From assembly GCA_002281775.1 (NCBI GenBank), contig NCGY01000003.1:48696-112695 (forward strand): DNA of 64,000 nucleotides, in the 5' to 3' direction. This stretch comes from Hydrogenophilales bacterium 16-64-46 (GTDB lineage: Bacteria > Pseudomonadota > Gammaproteobacteria > Burkholderiales > Thiobacillaceae). How positions within the stretch are numbered: the first letter of the stretch is position 1; the number at the start of each line of letters is the position of its first letter. The position numbers were made by a program, and so were the translations under genes. The notes beneath the pieces are model-generated. The model was given only the letters and a program-made list of their open reading frames with translations, was not told the origin of the DNA and did no database searches. Shown here one piece after another: positions 1-6,894 of the stretch.

Positions 1-28
1 TCTTAAAAGGGATCAGCAGGGAAGGGGC

Positions 29-496
29 TTAGCCGCCGCAACCACCGATGGTGACCTTGACTTCCTTGGCTGCGGTGTAGGACTTGCCGCCGGCGGTGAC
101 CACGGCACGGATCAGCGCAGTCTGGCCCATCTTGATGCGGGTGGACACGAAACCCTGGGTACCACCGGAGAGGTCGAAATCAGCAACCAGCGGGGTGGCG
201 TTTTTCTCGGCGATCAGGGCGATGGCGGTGGTACCGGCAATGCCGCTGGTGATTTCCACCGGGACCACGGCACCGTTTTCGGCGATGTCCGGTGCCTTGA
301 TGGTGATGTCCTTGGAGTCGGCTGGCGCGGAAACACCCATGGACTTCATGGCGTCGCCGACGTTCTTGGCTTCGAAGGCGCTGCGCGGTGCGCCGGCCAG
401 GGCCTGGGTGGGTTTCAGCAGACCAGCGGCCACGGCGACGGCGACGGTTCCGGCACCAGCAGCGCCCTTCAGTACGTTTCTACGAAATGCATTCAT
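29..496 (-). CDS. soxY: SoxY, sulfur-carrier subunit of the Sox system
   Basis: SoxY is the periplasmic carrier protein of the Sox thiosulfate-oxidising complex. With SoxZ it holds sulfur intermediates covalently on a cysteine in a mobile C-terminal arm. The protein (155 aa) ends in the diagnostic GGCGG tail and starts with a twin-arginine signal (FRRNVLKG, then a hydrophobic Ala/Gly/Val stretch to about residue 35), so Tat export is expected. I start it at the second of two in-frame ATGs because AAGGAG sits about 8 nt before it; the first ATG (502) would be only 2 nt away. It lies 37 nt behind soxX on the same strand. soxZ would be expected just beyond the window edge. Confidence 0.95.
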   Translation of the reverse strand: MNAFRRNVLKGAAGAGTVAVAVAAGLLKPTQALAGAPRSAFEAKNVGDAMKSMGVSAPADSKDITIKAPDIAENGAVVPVEITSGIAGTTAIALIAEKNATPLVADFDLSGGTQGFVSTRIKMGQTALIRAVVTAGGKSYTAAKEVKVTIGGCGG

Positions 497-533
497 TAGC
501 ATGTCTCCTTGCTTGAATAATAAAACGTTGGGT

Positions 534-902
534 TTACAGACCGTAGACGAAATCGGTCACTTTATCGATTTCCTGTTCCGTCAACACACCGTGCTTACCA
601 AAGGGAATCATCGAACTGGCAGGGTTGAAGGCGGTGGCATCCCAGATCTGGGCGCGCAGCTTGGCCTTGTCAGGGTAGCGCGCACTCATGGCAATGAGGG
701 GAGGGCCATACAGGCCGGTGGATTCCGCATCAGGCACGGTGGGCATGCCATGACAGGCGAGGCAGTTGCCCTTGGTGCGGTTGAATGCGATGTCTTTACC
801 GGTTTCTTCCTTTTTCGGCGCAGGGGTCTGGGCCAGGGCGCTGGTCGTGAGTACTGCGGCGCCGATGGCGCAGGCAGCTGCAACCTGGTGCAACTTACGC
901 AT
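534..902 (-). CDS. soxX: SoxX, c-type cytochrome subunit of SoxXA
   Basis: SoxX is the small monohaem cytochrome c subunit of SoxXA, which couples thiosulfate to the SoxY cysteine in the periplasm. The 122-aa protein has an N-terminal Sec signal ending near ALA-QTP, one CxxCH haem site (CLACH) and a later SSMIPFG segment that supplies a likely methionine axial ligand. The C-terminal GVLTEQEID resembles SoxX proteins. The start is the second in-frame ATG, preceded by AGGAGG with a 6-nt spacer; the ATG at 908 directly abuts the Shine-Dalgarno. It is the first gene of a leftward soxX-soxY operon. The roughly 200 bp before it must hold the promoter, but I see no convincing box. Confidence 0.92.
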   Translation of the reverse strand: MRKLHQVAAACAIGAAVLTTSALAQTPAPKKEETGKDIAFNRTKGNCLACHGMPTVPDAESTGLYGPPLIAMSARYPDKAKLRAQIWDATAFNPASSMIPFGKHGVLTEQEIDKVTDFVYGL

Positions 903-1101
903 AGTCATCCTCCTAAGTATTAACGTCTTGGTGAGGCGCGTGCTGTCTGAAGTTCCACACAGATCGCGCTATCCAGTCAAGGATGAGACGAAGCATAGTG
1001 GAATTAGTTTTTGGCGTGCAAGGCCGCACATGAATTTTTACGTGCAAATCGCAGGGTAAATTCCTACCAGCCGCGCCCGTGCTTGGTTTCGGCGATTGCG
1101 G

Positions 1102-2520
1102 TCAACTTTTGCGCTGGGCTTTTTCCAGCGCCTGCCACTCGCGCCGGCGCGCCTCTGCCGACGACAGGTCATAGAAGCTGCCGTCGGCGGCACGGATGCC
1201 CAGTTCGATCTGCTCGATGGCCGCGACCAGGTTGCCGGCAAGCGCTTCGGCCTCAGCCTGCGCGCGGTGGCTGAGCAGCTTGTGGCCCAGCCGTGCATGC
1301 GCCTGGGCGGCGAGTCGCCACAGGCGGCGGTCGCCGGGGTAGAGGTCGAGGGACTTGTTGACCTGGCCCAATGCGTCGTCCGGCTGCCTGGCTGCAAGCA
1401 GGGACGCGATCAGGCCATACTGCAGGGGGCGGTATCCCGGGTGGGCCTGGACGGCGGACTGGTAACGCTGGACGGCGAGGCCCGTTTTGCCTGCGGTAAG
1501 CGCAACCTGGCCCGGCAGGCTGGCGAGTAGGGCGTTGTCTTTGCCGGTTGCGGCGAACGATTGCACGAGGGTTTCGGCCTCGTCGAACTGGCGGGCACGC
1601 AAAAGTGCCAGTGCAAGACCATAGCGGGCCGCTGTTTCGCTGCTGTAACGGCCGTCCTTGAGCGCGGCGCGCGCAGCCTGCAGGGCGTCGGTCGCATTGT
1701 CCTCGCGGCTGCGCAGGCGGGCACGAACCAGCTGGAAGTCGAGGCTGTCTGGTACCTGGTGATAGGGTGTGGATTCGCTGCGCGCTTCCATGTCGGAAAT
1801 GCGTTCCGAGGTCAGCGGGTGGGTGCGCAGGTAGGCGGGCGCGCTGCTGTCATAGAAGCGGTTGGCGCGTTGCAGGCGATTGAAAAAGCCGCTCATGCCG
1901 CGCGGGTCGAAGCTCGCCTGGGACAGCATGTCGTAGCCAAGACGGTCCGCCTCACGCTCGAAATCACGGCTGAAATTGAGCTGATTTTGCACGGAATACG
2001 CCTGGGTCGTGGCGATGGCGGCCCCCGCAAGATTGGGGTTCGAGCGCGAGGCAAGCAGGGCCAGCGCAAGGGCCGCCATCGTCGGCCAGTAACTCTGGCT
2101 CTGCGCGGCGACCATGCGGGCGATGTGATCCTGGGTGACGTGCGCGATCTCGTGCGCGATCACGCCGGCAAATTCGGATTCGCTCTGTGCCGCCAGCAGC
2201 AGCCCGGTGTGGACGCCGATGTTCCCGCCAGGAAGCGCAAAAGCGTTGATGCTCGGGTCGTCGACGACAAAGAAGGTGAATTCGCGGTGATTGCGGGTGC
2301 TGACGGAAACTAGTTTGTAGCCGAGCTGATTCAAGTAGGTCTCGGTTTCCGGATCGTCCAGATAGCGCGGGTCAGCGTAGACGTCGTGCAGTATGGCCTG
2401 CCCGAGCGCAGCCTCGTCCTGGTCGGAAAAATACTGGCGCGAGACTTCGCCCAGGTCGGGTAGGTCCGAAGCATGAACCGGTTGCAGGGCGAGCAGGAGC
2501 GCGAGCAGGGGACGCAGCAT
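1102..2520 (-). CDS. bepA: M48 metalloprotease with TPR domain (BepA-like)
   Basis: This 472-aa periplasmic protein combines an M48 zinc metalloprotease domain ([10 protein letters not shown] around residue 125 and a downstream FEREADRLG glutamate ligand) with a C-terminal TPR-like half (residues about 270-470). This is the architecture of E. coli BepA/YfgC, which helps assemble or degrade outer-membrane proteins such as LptD. The N-terminus ([17 protein letters not shown]) is a signal peptide. An ATG at 2547 would add nine residues. Longer extensions run into moaC on the other strand and are unlikely. It is divergent from moaC with under 70 bp between them, so their promoters must overlap. 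Confidence 0.85.
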   Translation of the reverse strand: MLRPLLALLLALQPVHASDLPDLGEVSRQYFSDQDEAALGQAILHDVYADPRYLDDPETETYLNQLGYKLVSVSTRNHREFTFFVVDDPSINAFALPGGNIGVHTGLLLAAQSESEFAGVIAHEIAHVTQDHIARMVAAQSQSYWPTMAALALALLASRSNPNLAGAAIATTQAYSVQNQLNFSRDFEREADRLGYDMLSQASFDPRGMSGFFNRLQRANRFYDSSAPAYLRTHPLTSERISDMEARSESTPYHQVPDSLDFQLVRARLRSREDNATDALQAARAALKDGRYSSETAARYGLALALLRARQFDEAETLVQSFAATGKDNALLASLPGQVALTAGKTGLAVQRYQSAVQAHPGYRPLQYGLIASLLAARQPDDALGQVNKSLDLYPGDRRLWRLAAQAHARLGHKLLSHRAQAEAEALAGNLVAAIEQIELGIRAADGSFYDLSSAEARRREWQALEKAQRKS

Positions 2521-2587
2521 CAGCGGAATGACGGGGGAGTGGGGCATTTCGTTTACGATGCGCGGATTGCAACGAGGTTCCGGAAAT

Positions 2588-3073
2588 ATGAGCGATCTAA
2601 CCCATTTCGATGAATCGGGGCAGGCTGTCATGGTCGACGTGGCGGACAAGGCCGAAACCCGTCGCGTGGCCGTGGCCGGCGGTCGCATCCGCATGTTACC
2701 CGATACGCTCACGCGCATTCTCGACGGCGAAGCCGCCAAGGGTGACGTGCTGGGGGTGGCCCGCATCGCGGCCATCCAGGCAACCAAGCGCACTGCAGAA
2801 CTGATCCCGCTGTGCCACCCCATCGCCCTGACCCGGGTGACGGTCGAGTTCGAGCCCGATGTCGCAGGGGCGGCTGTTGCGTGCACGGTCAGGGCCGAGA
2901 CTGTCGGCAAAACCGGGGTGGAAATGGAAGCACTCACGGGCGCATCGGTTGCGTTGCTGACTATCTACGATATGTGCAAGGCAGTGGATCGCGGCATGAC
3001 GATCGAATCCGTCCGGCTACTGGAAAAACTGGGCGGCAAATCGGGCCACTGGCAGGCCGCCCAATCAAAGTGA
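2588..3073 (+). CDS. moaC: Cyclic pyranopterin monophosphate synthase MoaC
   Basis: MoaC makes cyclic pyranopterin monophosphate from the MoaA product, the first stage of molybdenum cofactor synthesis. The 161-aa sequence shows the family's LCHPI segment, a VKT-like [10 protein letters not shown] region and the TIYDMCKA motif containing the catalytic Asp. An ATG 60 nt further upstream is in frame, but MSDLTHF is the usual N-terminus. It is the first gene of a rightward run in which the next gene follows after 15 nt. Molybdenum cofactor is needed by the SoeA-type oxidoreductase encoded 4 kb downstream, which gives a plausible reason for its position. Confidence 0.95.
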   Translation: MSDLTHFDESGQAVMVDVADKAETRRVAVAGGRIRMLPDTLTRILDGEAAKGDVLGVARIAAIQATKRTAELIPLCHPIALTRVTVEFEPDVAGAAVACTVRAETVGKTGVEMEALTGASVALLTIYDMCKAVDRGMTIESVRLLEKLGGKSGHWQAAQSK

Positions 3074-3088
3074 AATGGTTTTGACATC

Positions 3089-3316
3089 ATGAGCTTGAGT
3101 CCTGCTGAAATCATCCGTACGGAATTCCGCAAAATGCTGCGCCAGGATTTTCCTGCTGAGATCGACGACATTCCGATTGCAGACATGGGGGTCGACTCCC
3201 TGGACTTCTTCGAGGTGATTCTCCGGCTCGAAGAGGCGCATGGTATCGTCATCCCCATCGAGAAGCTGGATAGCGTAGTGACCCTGCGCGATCTGATCGC
3301 GGCGCTCGATGCCTGA
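3089..3316 (+). CDS. Acyl carrier protein (accessory)
   Basis: This 75-aa protein is a stand-alone acyl/peptidyl carrier protein. The phosphopantetheine attachment motif is MGVDSLDFFE, with Ser37 as the modified residue, and the rest is a short acidic four-helix fold of normal ACP length. It is not in a fab cluster, so it is unlikely to be the housekeeping fatty-acid ACP. It lies 15 nt after moaC and overlaps the start of the next gene by 8 nt, followed by an alpha/beta-hydrolase-like protein and a P450. The set suggests a carrier-bound acyl or aminoacyl substrate that is modified and released, but the substrate cannot be read from sequence. Confidence 0.88.
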   Translation: MSLSPAEIIRTEFRKMLRQDFPAEIDDIPIADMGVDSLDFFEVILRLEEAHGIVIPIEKLDSVVTLRDLIAALDA

Positions 3317-4301
3317 GGACGCCCGCTATTTCTTCCATAAATCGGCGCGACTGAGCGACGAGGAGAAGCGACGGTTGCGCACCGCCATTGCGGTGGAGTG
3401 CTGCCTGGCGGGCCGGCCGGGCGAGCGGGGCGCGCTTGCGGCTTCGCTCTGCCGGATGCTGTCGGGCAAGTCGCCGATGCAGGGGGGGCAGCTGGTCGAC
3501 TGGCTGCTGGCCTACGGGACGCCCAGACTGCTCATGCGATTGAAGCAGACGCACTCGCCCCTGGCGGGAGGCATCTGGCTCGCGCGCGCGATCTCGCGCA
3601 TCGAGCCGGCGAACCTGCTGCGGCGGGAACACATCCGCCCCGATATCCAGCGTTTTCTGGCCAGCCCGACACCGCGTACCGCGCTGGTCTGCTTTGCCGG
3701 CAGCGCACAGAAACTGAGCGTGCCGGTGCAGCTGTTCCATGCGCACGCCGCGACCCGTTTCGATCTCATCGTGTATTTGCGCGATGCCAGCAAACAGCAG
3801 TTCACCCAGGGCATTGCCGGGATTGCGGGCGACATGCCGGCGCTGTTCGAGCACGTGAAGACGCTCATTCCGCAAACCTGCCGGCTGGCCGTGCTGAGCG
3901 CTTCCAGTGGGGGGTATGCCGCGGTGCGCTTCGCCGAGTCTGCGGGGGCCGATCGGCTTGCAATGTTTTCGCCGTCTTTCCGCTTCAAGGAGGTGCCGGC
4001 GATAGACGGCCCGGCCCGGTTGCGGACGGAAGCCGTGCGCATCTATTACGGTCGGGGCAACCTGAAGGACGCGCACTATGCGGCGGATTGGGGCAGTACC
4101 GGCTATGCGCGCAGCCTGCGCTGGTTCAGCACGCATTCTCACGGCACCCTGCGCCACGTGTTCGAATGCGGGCAGGTCGATGCCCTGATGGACTGGCTGC
4201 AGGGAGGCACCGAGCTGTCTGTCCGCATGCGCCGGTCCTTGCTGGATGTGCTGCCCCACATTGCTGCACGGCTGCGGCCGGGTACGCTGAAAAAGAGGTG
4301 A
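3309..4301 (+). CDS. Alpha/beta-hydrolase-like protein of the ACP-P450 cluster
   Basis: I do not recognise the family with certainty. The 330-aa soluble protein has an N-terminal helical part (about 1-120). A hydrophobic strand follows (TALVCFAG), and SASSGGYAAVRFAE at about residues 196-209 looks like the nucleophile elbow of an alpha/beta hydrolase (S-x-S-G-G). Histidines near the C-terminus (FSTHSHGTLRHVF) could complete a triad. No signal peptide is visible. Its start overlaps the ACP gene by 8 nt and its stop is 1 nt before the P450 start, so the three are translationally linked. A thioesterase or acyltransferase releasing an ACP-bound product is the simplest guess. Confidence 0.7.
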   Translation: MPEDARYFFHKSARLSDEEKRRLRTAIAVECCLAGRPGERGALAASLCRMLSGKSPMQGGQLVDWLLAYGTPRLLMRLKQTHSPLAGGIWLARAISRIEPANLLRREHIRPDIQRFLASPTPRTALVCFAGSAQKLSVPVQLFHAHAATRFDLIVYLRDASKQQFTQGIAGIAGDMPALFEHVKTLIPQTCRLAVLSASSGGYAAVRFAESAGADRLAMFSPSFRFKEVPAIDGPARLRTEAVRIYYGRGNLKDAHYAADWGSTGYARSLRWFSTHSHGTLRHVFECGQVDALMDWLQGGTELSVRMRRSLLDVLPHIAARLRPGTLKKR

Positions 4302-4302
4302 T

Positions 4303-5346
4303 ATGAAGCACTTCGAGGCAAGTAAGGCGCTCGCGGAAGCCTACAAGTTCCGTAATGCGGCTCGCCATGCCGGGCCGGTCTCGACCCGCGCCTTCGTACA
4401 GGAGGCAGGCCAGGTCGTGCTGGTGTTCGATCCCGATGTGTCGCGGGCTGTGCTGACCTCGAAGACGTTCGTCGGGTTCAACTATTTCCGCGAGGGTCTC
4501 ACGCGTTCGGCGGAGCTGGGGGATGAGCTGTGGTTGATCCAGGCGTTTTACGAAGCCTCAATGCTATTTAAGGAGGGCGACGAGCACCATGCGCTGAAAC
4601 GCGCCTTTCATCGCATGCTGGAGACAGCCTGCAGCGAGGTCGAGGCCCGGCATGAGCAGGTGCGTGCCTATCTTTGCAAACGCAGAGCGTGCTATGGCAA
4701 TGCGCTGGAATTTGCCCAGGCCTATGTGCGGCTGGTCGTGGGTGGGGTGATCGCCACGCTCACCGGAATACCCTTGAGGCGAGTCTGGCGTGCCCTGGCG
4801 CTGCGCCAAAATGTCTTCTTCTATATCTACCATCCGGCGCGGCAGCGGGCAACCAACGGGGCCCTGCGTCATCTGTTCGGCGATGCGCCTCGGCCCGATC
4901 CGGGATCGCCGGCCGGGCTGGCGCGCCTGCTGGCCGAGAGTCTAGTCGTGATGGGGGTCGATCCCCTGATCGGCACATTATGCGCGAGCCTCGTGGACCC
5001 CACCCCGGAGCGTTTCGACAGCGGCGTATTTCGTTATTGCCCGACCTCCTTCGTGTCGCGGGTGTGCGTCCAGACAGTCGCGCTGGACGGGATCGATTTT
5101 GCCCCGGGCGATGTCTGCTATGCCGCCCTGCTGCCGTCGGCCCAGGCGCTAGCCTGCCCCGAGAAGACCAGGGTGGCGGCTTCGCTGTCCTTTGGCGTGG
5201 GGGTGCATGCCTGCATCGGCAAACATCTTTCGCTGGTTATGCTGCGGCAGGCCGAAGCAGTCTATCAGGCAGGCTTTGCCGAGGGCTTTGCGGGCAGGGT
5301 GGAGGTCGCAGCCGACGGTGCCTTTCTGGCTTTCCGCTCCGCGTGA
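4303..5346 (+). CDS. Divergent, short cytochrome P450-like protein
   Basis: The haem-binding signature of cytochrome P450 is clear: SFGVGVHACIGKHLS with Cys304 as thiolate ligand. The upstream RYCPTSFVSRV and GIDFAPGD segments match the region after the K helix. The protein is only 347 aa, some 50 residues shorter than usual bacterial P450s. The K-helix E-x-x-R motif is altered: the residue three before Arg244 is Gly241. The oxygen-activating A/G-G-x-D/E-T-T motif is not recognisable (nearest is MGVDPLIGT), and the segment between K helix and Cys loop is shortened. It may bind haem but have unusual chemistry. P450s acting on ACP-bound chains exist (P450 BioI), which suits its ACP neighbour. 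GAGGTG lies before the ATG. Confidence 0.8.
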   Translation: MKHFEASKALAEAYKFRNAARHAGPVSTRAFVQEAGQVVLVFDPDVSRAVLTSKTFVGFNYFREGLTRSAELGDELWLIQAFYEASMLFKEGDEHHALKRAFHRMLETACSEVEARHEQVRAYLCKRRACYGNALEFAQAYVRLVVGGVIATLTGIPLRRVWRALALRQNVFFYIYHPARQRATNGALRHLFGDAPRPDPGSPAGLARLLAESLVVMGVDPLIGTLCASLVDPTPERFDSGVFRYCPTSFVSRVCVQTVALDGIDFAPGDVCYAALLPSAQALACPEKTRVAASLSFGVGVHACIGKHLSLVMLRQAEAVYQAGFAEGFAGRVEVAADGAFLAFRSA

Positions 5347-5437
5347 ATTGCGGGGGCGTGGAAACTGGTCATATCGTCCTCTTGCCGGATTGCGACAGTG
5401 CGGCAAGATCGGGGCGAAACGTACGGGAAGAAGTTCA

Positions 5438-6130
5438 ATGATGTTCAGACTGATACTGTTGACGGCGGGCTTGTTTGCATGGGGCGCACAGGCCGCCTTG
5501 CCCGACTACCAGACCTTTCCGGGGGACGGGCCGCGCTTGCTCCTGTGGGTCAATGCCGAGCGTGGACGTGCCGAGCCTGAACTGGAAGCTGCGCGCAAGC
5601 TGGCAGCACAGGGTACGACTGTCTGGTCGCTCGATCTGGGGGGGGCCTACTTCCTGCCGCAATTGCCGAGCAGCATGGACGCGGTGCCGGTCCAAGACGT
5701 GGTGGACTGGCTGGATGCCGCGCTGGCAACCGGCAAACTGGCGACGGTCTACGCTGTCTCGCGTGCGGCTGTGCCCATGCTCCGCGCGGCGGCACAACTC
5801 GACGCAGCCCAGCGCGGCCGCCTTTGCGTGCTGTTGATGTACCCCAACCTCTACCAATCTGCCGAAGCCCTGGTAGACGCCGATTATCTGGATACGGGCA
5901 GGCTGGACGGACTCGCGATCCGTTTGCTCCAGCCCCGGCGTTCTGCTGCGACACCCTGGTTGCCTGCTCAGACAGCCCATCTGTCGGCATTGGGCGCGCG
6001 GGTCACGCCCGTCATGCTTGAGAATTTGCGTGAAGGTTTCTGGGCGCGCGAGACGCCGACGGCTTTCGAGACTGAGCGGGCTACACAGCTGGACAGGCTG
6101 ATTTTGAAGGAGCTGGAATCATGTCGATGA
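5438..6130 (+). CDS. Secreted hypothetical protein, hydrolase-like
   Basis: This 230-aa protein has an N-terminal signal peptide (hydrophobic LILLTAGLFAWGAQA, cleavage near residue 20). The rest has the alternating strand/helix look of an alpha/beta-hydrolase or Rossmann-like fold: LLLWVNAE, TTVWSLDLGG, ATVYAVSRAAV and RLCVLLMYP strands. The SRAA turn sits where a nucleophile elbow would be, but a convincing triad is not visible. Two ATGs occur in tandem (5438, 5441). It follows the P450 gene by about 90 nt and overlaps the next gene by 10 nt, so it is probably co-translated with the thioredoxin-like protein. No function assigned. Confidence 0.72.
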   Translation: MMFRLILLTAGLFAWGAQAALPDYQTFPGDGPRLLLWVNAERGRAEPELEAARKLAAQGTTVWSLDLGGAYFLPQLPSSMDAVPVQDVVDWLDAALATGKLATVYAVSRAAVPMLRAAAQLDAAQRGRLCVLLMYPNLYQSAEALVDADYLDTGRLDGLAIRLLQPRRSAATPWLPAQTAHLSALGARVTPVMLENLREGFWARETPTAFETERATQLDRLILKELESCR

Positions 6131-6657
6131 AATTATCCGTGGCCGTGTCCCAGGGGGTGGCGATGCTTGCGCTGGCCTGGCTGATGCCGTTGTCAGCTGC
6201 CGGTCTGGAGTCTCGTCCGGCGCAGCCGGCACCTGCATTGCAGGCAAAGGATTTTGCCGGGCGGAGCCACACGCTGGCCGATTATCGCGGTCAGGTTGTC
6301 CTGCTCAATTTCTGGGCAAGCTGGTGTCCGCCGTGTCGTCGCGAGATGCCTTCCATGGAGCGCTTGCGTCTCAGGATGGCGGGCCGGCCGCTGGTCATCC
6401 TGGCGCTCGACAGCGTCGAGCCCGTCGAGGACGTACAGGAGTTCCTCGCCACGATGAAACTGGGTTTCCCGGTCCTGCTCGATCCGGCAGGCGATAATAC
6501 CCGGCGCTGGAAAGTCTATGCCTTGCCCACGACTTTCCTGCTCGATTCTAGCGGGCGCATTCGCCATGTTCTCAAGGGCGGAGCCGAGTGGGACGAGGGT
6601 GAGGCCCTGGAAGCGATCGAAGGTCTGCTCCGGGAAGCCGGGATGGAAGGTCCATAA
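6121..6657 (+). CDS. TlpA-type periplasmic thioredoxin-like protein
   Basis: The protein is a TlpA/ResA-like thiol-disulfide oxidoreductase of 178 aa. It has an N-terminal signal or anchor (about 1-27), the conserved entry sequence LLNFWASWCPPCRREMPSM with the CPPC active site near residues 69-72, and a cis-proline segment YALPTTFLLD. It likely acts in the periplasm on a partner's cysteines, for example cytochrome c apoproteins or Sox/secreted proteins. The upstream gene overlaps it by 10 nt (or 4 nt if the second ATG at 6127 is used). Periplasmic thioredoxins often accompany sulfur-oxidation genes, but no specific partner is indicated. Confidence 0.88.
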   Translation: MSMKLSVAVSQGVAMLALAWLMPLSAAGLESRPAQPAPALQAKDFAGRSHTLADYRGQVVLLNFWASWCPPCRREMPSMERLRLRMAGRPLVILALDSVEPVEDVQEFLATMKLGFPVLLDPAGDNTRRWKVYALPTTFLLDSSGRIRHVLKGGAEWDEGEALEAIEGLLREAGMEGP

Positions 6658-6894
6658 CCGCATGAAAAAAAAGGGATTGGATCAGTGTTTTTTATCCGGC
6701 AATTAGCCCTTTTGCTTGCCTGTGTGGGCGGCGGCAGTGCAAAATAGTCGCATATTCGGAATATTTAATATTTAGTTGGTCTTTGCGGCAGGCACACGGG
6801 TGTCAGTCGCCCGCTGGGCTCCAGATAATCTTCCAGTCAGCTCCACGCGACCAGAGTGTCGGCCGCGAGGGGCAATTTTGAATCCGATAATCGA

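Noticed and set aside
2521..2937. N-terminal extension of the BepA-like protease across moaC
   Set aside because: The extension is antisense to moaC and Ser/Thr/Ala-rich low-complexity; the signal peptide begins at 2520.
6660..6710. AAAAGGG...CCCTTTT pairing before soeA as terminator or riboswitch
   Set aside because: Loop is long, inner pairing is weak and there is no T run after the 3' arm.
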